Source of the DNA: JBOFDK01 sp051650305
GTDB lineage: Bacteria > Bacillota > Clostridia > Lachnospirales > Cellulosilyticaceae
Assembly (NCBI GenBank): GCA_051650305.1
Contig: JBOFIT010000205.1
Location: 1-22,598 of the forward strand
Reading direction: 5' to 3'
DNA: 22,598 bases
Shown here: piece by piece, positions 5,940-13,254 of the stretch
Layout: every line of letters starts with the position of its first letter
How positions within the stretch are numbered: the stretch's first letter is position 1
Notes under the pieces: model-generated
What the model was told of the DNA's origin: nothing
What the model saw: only the letters and a program-made list of their open reading frames with translations
Database searches by the model: none
Program-made: the position numbers and the translations under genes

Positions 5940-7670
5940 TTAATTTCTTACGTAAGCTTTTACAGTAGCAATTTTCTTACCTTCTGATACCCCATACGGT
6001 CTAATGGTATACGCCTTTACCGCCTCTGGGATAATAAATGTCTCTGCATAATGTACCACAAAAGGTTCAAAAGCTCCAGTAGGACTTTCTACGATTGCTT
6101 CTTCACCTTCAATTAAATTGAGTACATTCACACTATTATGTGTAGTATGATGTACCTGCTCTGTAAACCAATGTCTTCTCGTTTCGATGAACTGTCTTTC
6201 ATGGAGACCTGTACGTTCTTCCACGAACCCTTCACCTTTTGACACAACTTCTACTGGGCTCACAAGCTGCTCTTCTACCCACTTTGTGGTACGATCCCAA
6301 GCGATTACCTTTTCACCATGTTCTAAATGAATCGGACGTGGTAGTCCATCAAAGCCTACGCGGTCCCAATCCCAGAGCTTAAAAGTGAAGATATAAGGTG
6401 TGGCACTGATTTCAAGTACCATTGTATCTGACCCCGAACAGTGAACTGTACCTGCTGGTATGAGGAAATGGTCATGCTTACGTGCAGGGAAGCGATTGAT
6501 GTACTTATCTGCATCAAAGCTCTTCTCACCCCTTTGGGCTATATGAAGCTCTGCCATCATCTCTTCAGGATTAATGCCTTCCTTCAGACCTAAGTAGACT
6601 TCTGCTCCCTCTTTTGCATCCAGTATATAATAGCTCTCATCTTGTGTATAATGCATACCGAAAGTCTCTTGGATGTACTCAGTCAGCGGATGTACTTGTA
6701 AAGATAAGTTTTGCCCACCCATTGTATCTAAGAAGTCAAAACGAATAGGGAACTCTTTACCGAAACGTGCATGGACACGTGTCCCTAGTAATTCTTCTGG
6801 CTGATAAAACACCACATCGATGGATGGTAATTCCACTCTGATATCACCAAAACGTAAAAGCAGACTATTTTCCTCTGGCACGCCATCAAAACTCCATGCG
6901 AAGTTTTCTTGCTCCTTATCTAGGCCACACACATCTTTCATCCACTGGCCACCCCATACCCCTGGGTCGAAGTATGGCACTACTCTGAAAGGTCTGCTAG
7001 CTGTTTCTTTAAGCCCTGCAAAGAAAGCTTCTGCCGTAATCATCTTCGGCACATCTTTTTCATTGGTATCTAGTACGAAGTCGAAGTCCTTAAAGTGTGC
7101 TGTCTTATGTCTATCTGCCATACGCCACTCTACGAAGAACCCTCTCTTATACTTTGTAAGAATAGGTACATCACCATTTGATACATTCCAGTTACTCATA
7201 CCTTTACGATAGCGTAATTGAATCTCCCATCTAGCAAGGTCTGCATAGACATACACATCCCCTGTGGTCACAAGGGCTGCACCTACACCTATTACCAGTA
7301 CACGTCCTGTACATGCATCAATGTGCTTTCTTGCTTCTTCTATTTTTTCTGGTACAAAGACATCTCTGAAGTTCTTGGTCGTAAGCACGCCAAATACGCG
7401 ATCCTCTGTAAGGTATGCATTGATTGCTTCTGTCAGTGCATCTCCCGATAAAGCACACTGATCTGTATAGATGACTTTTTCGAAACCTAAGCCTGCTAAG
7501 CCTTGCTCCACTTCTTGGCAGTCTACGCCTGGATAGCAGTCTACGACTACTACTTTCTTATCCACTCCTAGAGCTGTTTCTAAACGTTCTTTGATTGACT
7601 CATACCCACTTACTGCATGGTGATCATAGCCATTCACCTTTACCTCTGGATATTTATTGTATTTTACCAT
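5940..7670 (-). CDS. manA: Class I mannose-6-phosphate isomerase with extra N-terminal domain
   Basis: This enzyme interconverts mannose 6-phosphate and fructose 6-phosphate using zinc. It has 576 residues against about 310-390 for ordinary ManA. The C-terminal half holds the isomerase: QVHP (Q325, H327), a DE pair at 344-345 and IPAGTVH with H410, matching the cupin metal site. The N-terminal half (1 to about 225) looks like a nucleotide- or nucleoside-kinase-type alpha/beta domain ('KKVVVVDCYPGVD', 'GRVLVIGVGAAL') in which the Walker A lysine-glycine pattern is not present. The start is ATG 7670, eight bases after AGGAGG; an upstream in-frame ATG would place this ribosome site in the coding region. 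It follows the GH38 gene by 67 bases and would channel its product into glycolysis. Confidence 0.85.
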   Translation of the reverse strand: MVKYNKYPEVKVNGYDHHAVSGYESIKERLETALGVDKKVVVVDCYPGVDCQEVEQGLAGLGFEKVIYTDQCALSGDALTEAINAYLTEDRVFGVLTTKNFRDVFVPEKIEEARKHIDACTGRVLVIGVGAALVTTGDVYVYADLARWEIQLRYRKGMSNWNVSNGDVPILTKYKRGFFVEWRMADRHKTAHFKDFDFVLDTNEKDVPKMITAEAFFAGLKETASRPFRVVPYFDPGVWGGQWMKDVCGLDKEQENFAWSFDGVPEENSLLLRFGDIRVELPSIDVVFYQPEELLGTRVHARFGKEFPIRFDFLDTMGGQNLSLQVHPLTEYIQETFGMHYTQDESYYILDAKEGAEVYLGLKEGINPEEMMAELHIAQRGEKSFDADKYINRFPARKHDHFLIPAGTVHCSGSDTMVLEISATPYIFTFKLWDWDRVGFDGLPRPIHLEHGEKVIAWDRTTKWVEEQLVSPVEVVSKGEGFVEERTGLHERQFIETRRHWFTEQVHHTTHNSVNVLNLIEGEEAIVESPTGAFEPFVVHYAETFIIPEAVKAYTIRPYGVSEGKKIATVKAYVRN

Positions 7671-7737
7671 GAATTTTTCCTCCTGCTGTTCATCTCTTCT
7701 CGTCTTCAATTCTAGTCGTCAATTTGAGTTATAGTCA

Positions 7738-10113
7738 CTAGTTCTCCTTAGTCATAAAAGTAAGGACACCATGCATTTCTTCTTTCATTACTTCAAAGCT
7801 TTCTTCTGCACTTACTTTTGGAATCATCTCAAGTGTATAGCAGAATTCTGTCACACCGGATAAATCCATCTTAAAGTTGGTCTCCCATATATTATTCATC
7901 ACCCAAGAGTAGACGTCTCTTTGGTTGTTTGCTTCTTTGTTGTCACATAATTGGATAGGATGATGCTTAAGCTCGCCCATATAAATAAGCGGTACATCTT
8001 TTGTATGAATAAGGATTTGATGATTTTTTGTCTCATACGATAAACCATTATCTAGTAGATAATATTCCATGCAACTTCCTGGTAGTTGATCTACACCTGG
8101 TCTAAAGCATACATCACCTTTATCTACGAAGAGCGTCTTCTCTTCTAAGTCTAAGCTTAATGGCAGAAGTACATTCTCGATGTTCTCTGTAAAAGTCTTT
8201 GCAATCTTATACTTAAACTCTAATTTTGGCAACTCTTTATAGAGACGAATAACTACCGAGCTGTGGTAAGTACCTTCCATCTTGTACATAAGTTCAATAG
8301 TCGTAAAGACAGATCCATTGTCGATGCATTTTACATCCACTAACTGTGCTTGATATTTCTCTGCATGAAGCCCACGAATATTACGCCCTAAAAGGCGTCT
8401 TTCCTCATACACATCTGTACGTATATCCGTACATTCATAGATAGGTGTAAAGAATGCAGCATCCCCACCCATTAGCATTTCCTTCTGCTCTTTTTTATTG
8501 TAGAAGGATGTGACACCTTTACCAATCTCATACTTGATGGCAAAGTAGTCATTCTCGATACCATAAGGTAGCGTATAAGTCACAGGGTCATAAGTATTGA
8601 TGATATCTTTAATTCTTTCTGAACCTACATATGCCACACGTCTATTAAGTTTTTCTGATGCTGTCTTTTTCTCCACAAAAGTATAGTTCTTTTCTTGGAA
8701 AGCCTCAAAGTTATCTAAGAAACTAATGAGCACCCCTCGTGGATGACTTGAAAGCTGTGTATCCATCACTTTACCCGTCTCATCTGATGTTAGCTCTACA
8801 CCGTCATACTTCCATACTTCAATATAGAAAGATACGACTTTTTGTCCTGCATACTTAGATGAATTGATTGCTTTAATCTTGCCATCACGGTCATAGTAAC
8901 TGAGTTGGTCTCCCTTACTATGTAGGAGACGATTTAGGTTCTTTGCTGATGCTTCATGTGCTTTTGATGCATAGCTTCCTTTACGGATATCTAAATTCTG
9001 CACCATCGTATCGTATGGGTTTGTAATCGTAGAGGAGTGTCCCCATGTATGCTCTGCATAAAGCATCAGGTTTTCTTCCGCATCCTTTACAAAAGCTTCC
9101 TTGATAACTTGATGCTCTGGATCTAGTTTCTCACAAAGATTGTACATGCGTTGTGCTTCTTTATAATGCTTCACCATATAAGGTGTACTTCCTACACCAT
9201 GTGCCCACCAATCCGTCATATCCCCTTGGTAGGTCGGGATATCTATCAATACATCTTTTATATTTTCATAAAGCTGCTGAAGAGTCACCATCTCGATTTC
9301 CACCTCTTCACCATATGTCGCATTAAATGCTTCTATCATTTCATAGATTGCTAAGTTCGGTGGTGCATTATCACTGAAGACACCTGACACACTCGTAATC
9401 ATAAATGGATAATCATAACCATGAACTTGGCACTCTTCTAAGTAATCATATAAATTATTTTTCAAGACTTCTACATGGCTCTTCGGTTGCTCTGTCCCAA
9501 AGTAGCTTTCTGTCATAAAGTTAGCATGCTTATTTGGCACAAGTCCTAGCGCATTCCCTAAGTTGTAATGCTCACCACTCCATACGAGAAGCTTCTTACC
9601 TGATTTGGCTTCCCAGTAGAATGGCACTTGATTTTGATAAAGTGGATACATCCCATGATGACAATGAATATTGGTATATAAGAATTCAATGCCATTTTCT
9701 ACATAAGCATCTAATGCCCCCATAGAAATACCATTAATATCCGCATTCATAGCTACTTTCACATCAATATCATATCCCTTAAAGCAATCCACCATTTTTT
9801 TAGTATGCTTAGTAAGAATGTGCTTATCCACTAAATCAGTAAAATTCAGGTAGTTCGCAGATAATCCCATGCCACCTTCTTTTACTTGCTCTATAAAGTC
9901 CTTAATTTCTTCTTGAGTTGCCTCTTCTAAATACTTCTCCACACAATAGTAAGACTCACAATTCCATTTAAACCCTTTATGTCTTGCAGTCATCTCTGTA
10001 GCTTTTCTTATGTAGTCCATATGATTATACATAATCTTCTCTTGTAAATCTGTATACCCTATATCTGTATGTGAATGATGAATCACGTACACCTTCCATT
10101 TGCGATCTAGCAT
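7738..10113 (-). CDS. Glycoside hydrolase family 38 alpha-mannosidase-like protein
   Basis: The enzyme hydrolyses alpha-mannosidic bonds with retention. It has 791 residues and no signal peptide, so it acts inside the cell. The N-terminal catalytic domain starts with HSHTDIGYTD (H15 and D17 as metal ligands). D125 in AMNADINGIS is at the place of the catalytic nucleophile, and HTWGHSS (355-361) supplies a further metal His. The middle and C-terminal beta domains follow to residue 791. AGGAGG precedes ATG 10113. It is first in the operon with manA and a GntR/UTRA regulator. In E. coli the GH38 enzyme MngB acts on 6-phospho-mannosylglycerate under a GntR/UTRA regulator, so a phosphorylated mannoside is a reasonable substrate here, but no transporter gene is nearby. 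Confidence 0.88.
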   Translation of the reverse strand: MLDRKWKVYVIHHSHTDIGYTDLQEKIMYNHMDYIRKATEMTARHKGFKWNCESYYCVEKYLEEATQEEIKDFIEQVKEGGMGLSANYLNFTDLVDKHILTKHTKKMVDCFKGYDIDVKVAMNADINGISMGALDAYVENGIEFLYTNIHCHHGMYPLYQNQVPFYWEAKSGKKLLVWSGEHYNLGNALGLVPNKHANFMTESYFGTEQPKSHVEVLKNNLYDYLEECQVHGYDYPFMITSVSGVFSDNAPPNLAIYEMIEAFNATYGEEVEIEMVTLQQLYENIKDVLIDIPTYQGDMTDWWAHGVGSTPYMVKHYKEAQRMYNLCEKLDPEHQVIKEAFVKDAEENLMLYAEHTWGHSSTITNPYDTMVQNLDIRKGSYASKAHEASAKNLNRLLHSKGDQLSYYDRDGKIKAINSSKYAGQKVVSFYIEVWKYDGVELTSDETGKVMDTQLSSHPRGVLISFLDNFEAFQEKNYTFVEKKTASEKLNRRVAYVGSERIKDIINTYDPVTYTLPYGIENDYFAIKYEIGKGVTSFYNKKEQKEMLMGGDAAFFTPIYECTDIRTDVYEERRLLGRNIRGLHAEKYQAQLVDVKCIDNGSVFTTIELMYKMEGTYHSSVVIRLYKELPKLEFKYKIAKTFTENIENVLLPLSLDLEEKTLFVDKGDVCFRPGVDQLPGSCMEYYLLDNGLSYETKNHQILIHTKDVPLIYMGELKHHPIQLCDNKEANNQRDVYSWVMNNIWETNFKMDLSGVTEFCYTLEMIPKVSAEESFEVMKEEMHGVLTFMTKEN

Positions 10114-10149
10114 TTTTGTGTCCTCCTAAACATAATTGTTGTCTTTTTG

Positions 10150-10189
10150 ATAGTATCATATGTTATAATATATTTCAATAAGTTATAAC
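10150..10189 (-). promoter_or_regulatory. Promoter and paired GntR-type operator of the mannoside operon
   Basis: On the minus strand TTGAAA (10178-10173) and TACTAT (10155-10150) are separated by 17 bases. Two sites flank the -35: GTTATAAC (10182-10189, perfect GT-N4-AC, the GntR-family pattern) and GTTATAAT (10162-10169, in the spacer). They are 20 bp apart, two helical turns, and together form a larger inverted repeat with 11-bp arms ATATGTTATAA/TTATAACATAT. Binding here would block RNA polymerase. The link to the GntR gene of the operon is inferred. Confidence 0.7.
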
Positions 10190-10222
10190 ATATCTTTATC
10201 CTAAGTATCAACGCCTTAGTGA

Positions 10223-10276
10223 TAACCAAAAAGTAGAGGCTGTTCACCCTTGTGAACAGCCTCTACTTTTTGGTTA
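10223..10276. terminator. Terminator of the small membrane protein gene
   Basis: A perfect 25-bp inverted repeat (10223-10247 and 10252-10276) with a 4-nt loop. The gene's TAA (10276-10274) forms the outer three pairs. There is only a short U run beyond the stem on the minus strand, but A/T-rich outer pairs (AAAAAG/CTTTTT) may serve instead. Confidence 0.75.
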
Positions 10277-10684
10277 TGGCATTGGATAAACACCCATTTC
10301 TGGATTCATACTCTCTCCCATACCTGGGTTCATGTTTCCTGCACTTCCACTACTTCCAGCACCGCCACCTGCTACGACACCTACTACACTAAGTGCAATA
10401 ACGACGATACCAATAGCTGTCCAAGTCCACCACTTCTTGTACCAAATCTTCCCACCTTTAATTGTCACAAACAGAAAGATTGGTAAACTCATAAGCCCAA
10501 GAAGTATGCCCTTCATCACTTCACCTTTAACCATCATAATTTGCTGTAACGTTTGTGGCATACATATAAGAACGGCTATCCCTATAGACACCGCCAGAAT
10601 AATAATACCGCCTATAATGGTTGATACTTTCACTTTCTCTTTTTTTGCAGTTATAGTTACTGCTTGTTGTGTTTCTAATTCCAT
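10274..10684 (-). CDS. Small membrane protein with Gly/Met/Pro-rich tail
   Basis: I do not recognise this 136-residue protein. It has a polar Lys-containing N-terminus, three hydrophobic segments (about 23-43, 53-73 and 86-105), and a low-complexity tail of Gly, Ser, Met, Asn and Pro (GGGAGSSGSAGNMNPGMGES and on). Two copies of a MNPxMG motif occur in the tail. ATG 10684 is chosen because GAGGGTG is placed six bases before it; a GTG three codons earlier is less likely. It is a single-gene unit ending in a long terminator. Similar small proteins with a TM block and flexible tail are common in Clostridia, but no role can be assigned. Confidence 0.6.
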   Translation of the reverse strand: MELETQQAVTITAKKEKVKVSTIIGGIIILAVSIGIAVLICMPQTLQQIMMVKGEVMKGILLGLMSLPIFLFVTIKGGKIWYKKWWTWTAIGIVVIALSVVGVVAGGGAGSSGSAGNMNPGMGESMNPEMGVYPMP

Positions 10685-10773
10685 CCCTTTCACCCTCTTC
10701 TCTTAAATGTGTTTCTACCTTTTTCCATTATACCACTTTATTTTTATTTTTCTTGTTTTTTTAAAATTTACAA

Positions 10774-10805
10774 ACAAAAAAGTCCAAGTTAAATTTCTTG
10801 GACTT
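10774..10805 (-). terminator. Terminator overlapping the end of the Mrr-like gene
   Basis: Arms AAGTCCAAG / CTTGGACTT (10805-10797 and 10788-10780 on the minus strand) flank an 8-nt loop that contains the TAA stop, followed by UUUUUU. The first arm encodes three of the last codons of the gene. Confidence 0.8.
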
Positions 10806-11361
10806 CTAAGATATCTTCTTTTTTCTCATGGACAATCACTTGATTAATCATACTTATGACTTGTTGCTTATCTATAAGTTGCACTTTATTAAGCTTAGCA
10901 AACTTGATGACTTCATCACTGAAGTACTTATTGCATACCACTAAAGCTTTATTGCTCTTGCAGTATGCCATACCACCATAAAGTTCCTGAAGTGGTAAAA
11001 GTGTGTCTACATCTCCTACTTCACATCGTACAGCTATACGCTGCTTTCCTTTACGTAGTAAAAGATCTGCTCCTTGCTTCTTCTCCGGTTTGACCGGCTC
11101 TACATAGTAAGCCATCTTCTTAAAAAGCTCTGCTATATAGGTTACAAATGTTTCTTTGTCCATCTCATTCACATCGAAGCTTTCACTCTGTACTCTAAAG
11201 TTAGCATCCTTCTTTCGCTTCACAGATTCCATACCCATCAGTAGCAATGCTACTACGATAATGACACCTATGGCTGAATCAGGCTCACCAACCCATCTAA
11301 TAAGCTGTACATATAACGCTGCTGCTATGATCAATATCACGACACGCAATACTTTATTCAT
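10789..11361 (-). CDS. Membrane-anchored restriction-endonuclease-like (Mrr_cat type) protein
   Basis: A 190-residue protein with two N-terminal membrane helices (about 5-22 and 29-45) and a C-terminal domain of PD-(D/E)XK/Mrr type (about 65-180). The fold pattern is visible in 'FVTYIAELFKKMAYYVEPV', 'GADLLLRKGKQRIAVRCE' and 'GGMAYCKSNKALVVCNKYFS'. The first Asp (D99) is present, but the usual Q-x-K is R112-C-E114, so the expected nuclease is probably inactive or altered. ATG 11361 is used since GGGGTGAG precedes it; a GTG four codons earlier lies in the hairpin. The ribosome site is inside the terminator hairpin of the upstream permease gene. Such membrane-linked Mrr-like proteins are widespread and uncharacterised; it is not in a restriction system here. 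Confidence 0.7.
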   Translation of the reverse strand: MNKVLRVVILIIAAALYVQLIRWVGEPDSAIGVIIVVALLLMGMESVKRKKDANFRVQSESFDVNEMDKETFVTYIAELFKKMAYYVEPVKPEKKQGADLLLRKGKQRIAVRCEVGDVDTLLPLQELYGGMAYCKSNKALVVCNKYFSDEVIKFAKLNKVQLIDKQQVISMINQVIVHEKKEDILEVQEI

Positions 11362-11401
11362 AAAAAAACTCACCCCTTTTTTGAAGTATGGGTGAGTTTT
11401 T
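11362..11401 (-). terminator. Terminator of the permease gene that also holds the next gene's ribosome site
   Basis: Stem AAAAACTCACCC / GGGTGAGTTTTT (11401-11390 and 11375-11364 on the minus strand, 14-nt loop) is followed by a U run that ends at the AUG of the next gene (11361). The 3' arm contains the GGGGTGAG ribosome site of that gene. Confidence 0.75.
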
Positions 11402-11407
11402 ATTTTT

Positions 11408-12739
11408 TTATACCGTTTCTGTTACTTCTTTTGTCTCTGTTTCTACTTTTTCATCTTTTGGTAAGATAAGGTTTAAAGTAGATGCTACTAAGAATGCTAC
11501 AATGATTCCGCTTTGTGCAAAAAGAAGAGATACTGTCTTTGGTAAATGTGCAAGTGCTTCTGGCACATTTCCTAAGCCTAAGCCAAGACCTAATGCGATA
11601 GCTACGATCATACCATTTCTACCACTCATATCTTGCTTAAATACAAGTTGCATACCACTTACAGCAATCATGGCAAACATAATAACTGTCGCACCACCAA
11701 GTACTGACTGTGGTGTAGCTGCTACGATAGCACCTAATTTAGGGAAGAACCCTGCAAGAATAAGGAATACTGCACCTGTCATAATGGCAAAACGGTTTAC
11801 AACTTTTGTCATACTTACAAGACCTACATTTTGGCTGAATGATGTATTTGGAAGAACACCAAATGCTGATGCAATGGCACTACCAACACCATCTGCTAAT
11901 ACACTACCTGCTAATTCTTTATCTGTTGCTTCACGATCTAAACCACCCATTGTAATACCCGATACATCCCCTACAGTCTCAACTGCTGTTGCGATATACA
12001 TGATACACATTGGAATGATAACTTCTAATTTAAATTCAAAAGGAAATAGGAAAGGTTGTGGTAAGCTCACCCATCCTGCTTGTGCTACACCAGTAAAGTC
12101 TACTTTCCCCATAAACATCGCTACAATATATCCCGCTACAATCCCTATAAGAATAGCTGATACACTTGTGAAACCTTTTGTAAATTGCTTAAGTCCAATA
12201 ATAATGATCATAACTAAGAAGCCTAAGAATAAATTTTCTAATGAACCAAAATCTTTTGCTCCTATACCACCTGCAAAGAACTTAATCCCTGTTGGAATAA
12301 GTGAAAAACCGATAGCCATAACAACTGTCCCCGTAACAATAGGTGGGAAGAACTTCTTAAGTGGCTTAATGAAGAATCCTAATACGATTTCTAGAAGTGC
12401 TCCTATTAAAGATGCTCCCATAATCGCTCCATAACCATATGTACCTGCTGCTGCTTGAACTGTTGGTAAGAATCCTGAGCTTGTCCCCATAACAATTGGA
12501 AGGCCTGCCCCTACTTTCCATATTGGATAAAGCTGAATAAGTGTCACAAGACCTGCAATGAACATTGCATTTTGCATTAAAATTGCTTTTTGTGCACTTT
12601 CCATTTGAAGCATACCGCATACGATAATAAGTGGTGATACATTTCCTACGAACATTGCAAGCACATGTTGCATACCTAGTGGTATCGCTTGCTTTAATGG
12701 TACTGTCCCATCTAATTCATAAATAGTTCCCTTTTTCAT
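11408..12739 (-). CDS. NCS2-family nucleobase permease, purine (xanthine/urate) type
   Basis: A proton-coupled nucleobase importer of 443 residues with 12-14 membrane segments. The substrate-site residues known from XanQ/UraA are present with family spacing: E254 and D258 in TAVETVGDVSG, D283 in LADGVGS, and Q303-N304 in SFSQNVGLVSMTKVVNR. The SQNVG form points to the xanthine/urate branch rather than uracil. The start is ATG 12739 after GAGGGGG. Its promoter gives a leader of only about 25 nt, so no purine riboswitch fits. It is followed by a terminator that overlaps the start of the Mrr-like gene. The exact purine cannot be told from sequence alone. Confidence 0.9.
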   Translation of the reverse strand: MKKGTIYELDGTVPLKQAIPLGMQHVLAMFVGNVSPLIIVCGMLQMESAQKAILMQNAMFIAGLVTLIQLYPIWKVGAGLPIVMGTSSGFLPTVQAAAGTYGYGAIMGASLIGALLEIVLGFFIKPLKKFFPPIVTGTVVMAIGFSLIPTGIKFFAGGIGAKDFGSLENLFLGFLVMIIIIGLKQFTKGFTSVSAILIGIVAGYIVAMFMGKVDFTGVAQAGWVSLPQPFLFPFEFKLEVIIPMCIMYIATAVETVGDVSGITMGGLDREATDKELAGSVLADGVGSAIASAFGVLPNTSFSQNVGLVSMTKVVNRFAIMTGAVFLILAGFFPKLGAIVAATPQSVLGGATVIMFAMIAVSGMQLVFKQDMSGRNGMIVAIALGLGLGLGNVPEALAHLPKTVSLLFAQSGIIVAFLVASTLNLILPKDEKVETETKEVTETV

Positions 12740-12769
12740 ATTAAATACCCCCTCGCTTTTTTCAACTGT

Positions 12770-12798
12770 AGTATATCATACACTTTTAAATTTGTGAA
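12770..12798 (-). promoter_or_regulatory. Sigma-A promoter of the purine permease gene
   Basis: TTCACA (12798-12793) and TATACT (12775-12770) on the minus strand are 17 bases apart. Start of transcription is expected near 12763. Confidence 0.65.
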
Positions 12799-12911
12799 CA
12801 TTTTTTTGAAATTATTTTTTATAGTTCGGTTTTTGCTTGTATTTTTTTATCCCCTTTTTTCATGTTCGTCATATATTAGTTATATACAAATTTTATTCGA
12901 GGTGATTTTTT

Positions 12912-13199
12912 ATGAATGCATTTCCTATTACTACTCTTTCAGCAGATATTTCTGTAGGTCAAGAATGTTCTCTCACTATTACCGAACCCGAATGCCCTAA
13001 CTGTAACTGGGAGATTGATTTTCCATCTGGTCTCATCCTTTTAAGTATGAACAAACTTTCAGACACCTTGCCCGGATCTACACAATGGGTATTCAAAGCA
13101 ACGCATGCTGGCACCTACACCCTTACCTTCCGCTATCGTAAACGCTGCTGTGGTAGACCTATCTTAAAAACACAAATTAATACCATCATCGTTCATTAA
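12912..13199 (+). CDS. Chagasin-like (inhibitor family I42) small protein
   Basis: A 95-residue protein without signal peptide. Its pattern matches the chagasin/amoebiasin beta-sandwich: 'ISVGQECSLTI', then a loop, 'NWEIDFPSGL', 'GSTQWVFKATHAGTYTLTFRYRKR' and a final strand 'TQINTIIVH'. The phrase W-x-F-x-A-x-x-A-G-x-x-x-L-x-F-x-Y-R is especially characteristic. Chagasins inhibit papain-family cysteine proteases through three loops (NPTTGF/Y, GxGG, RPW/F). Here the first loop reads PECPNCN and the third RKRCCGRP, so the inhibitory residues are not conserved and Cys has been gained. GAGGTGA lies before ATG 12912. It converges on a Cys-rich protein gene and shares its terminator. The fold is likely; protease inhibition is uncertain. 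Confidence 0.6.
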   Translation: MNAFPITTLSADISVGQECSLTITEPECPNCNWEIDFPSGLILLSMNKLSDTLPGSTQWVFKATHAGTYTLTFRYRKRCCGRPILKTQINTIIVH

Positions 13200-13212
13200 A
13201 AAATTTGATGCA

Positions 13213-13247
13213 AAAAAAGTGACTTAGCATGCTAAGTCACCTTTTTT
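13213..13247. terminator. Bidirectional terminator between chagasin-like and Cys-rich genes
   Basis: A perfect 22-bp palindrome (13219-13240, core GCATGC) flanked by A residues on the left and T residues on the right lies between the two convergent genes. Confidence 0.9.
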
Positions 13248-13254
13248 CTTAAAA

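Noticed and set aside
10160..10191. Inverted repeat ATATGTTATAA/TTATAACATAT as a terminator
   Set aside because: It is wholly A/T-rich with no U tract and lies over the promoter of the GH38 operon; the operator reading explains it better.
11388..12434. A 348-codon open frame on the plus strand
   Set aside because: It is antisense to the NCS2 permease, whose motifs and membrane pattern are clear. The plus-strand product is a Pro/Ile/Thr-rich string typical of a reversed membrane protein and lacks a good ribosome site.
12366..12620. An 84-codon minus-strand frame within the permease gene
   Set aside because: It is a different frame of the permease coding strand with no ribosome site and no recognisable content.
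12740..12800. Purine riboswitch before the purine permease
   Set aside because: The promoter leaves a leader of about 25 nt, too short for an aptamer, and no conserved aptamer core is seen.
12870..12878. Sigma-K-like -10 (CATATATTA, fits CATANNNTA) before the chagasin-like gene
   Set aside because: No matching -35 at the proper distance, and the pattern is easily met in A/T-rich DNA.
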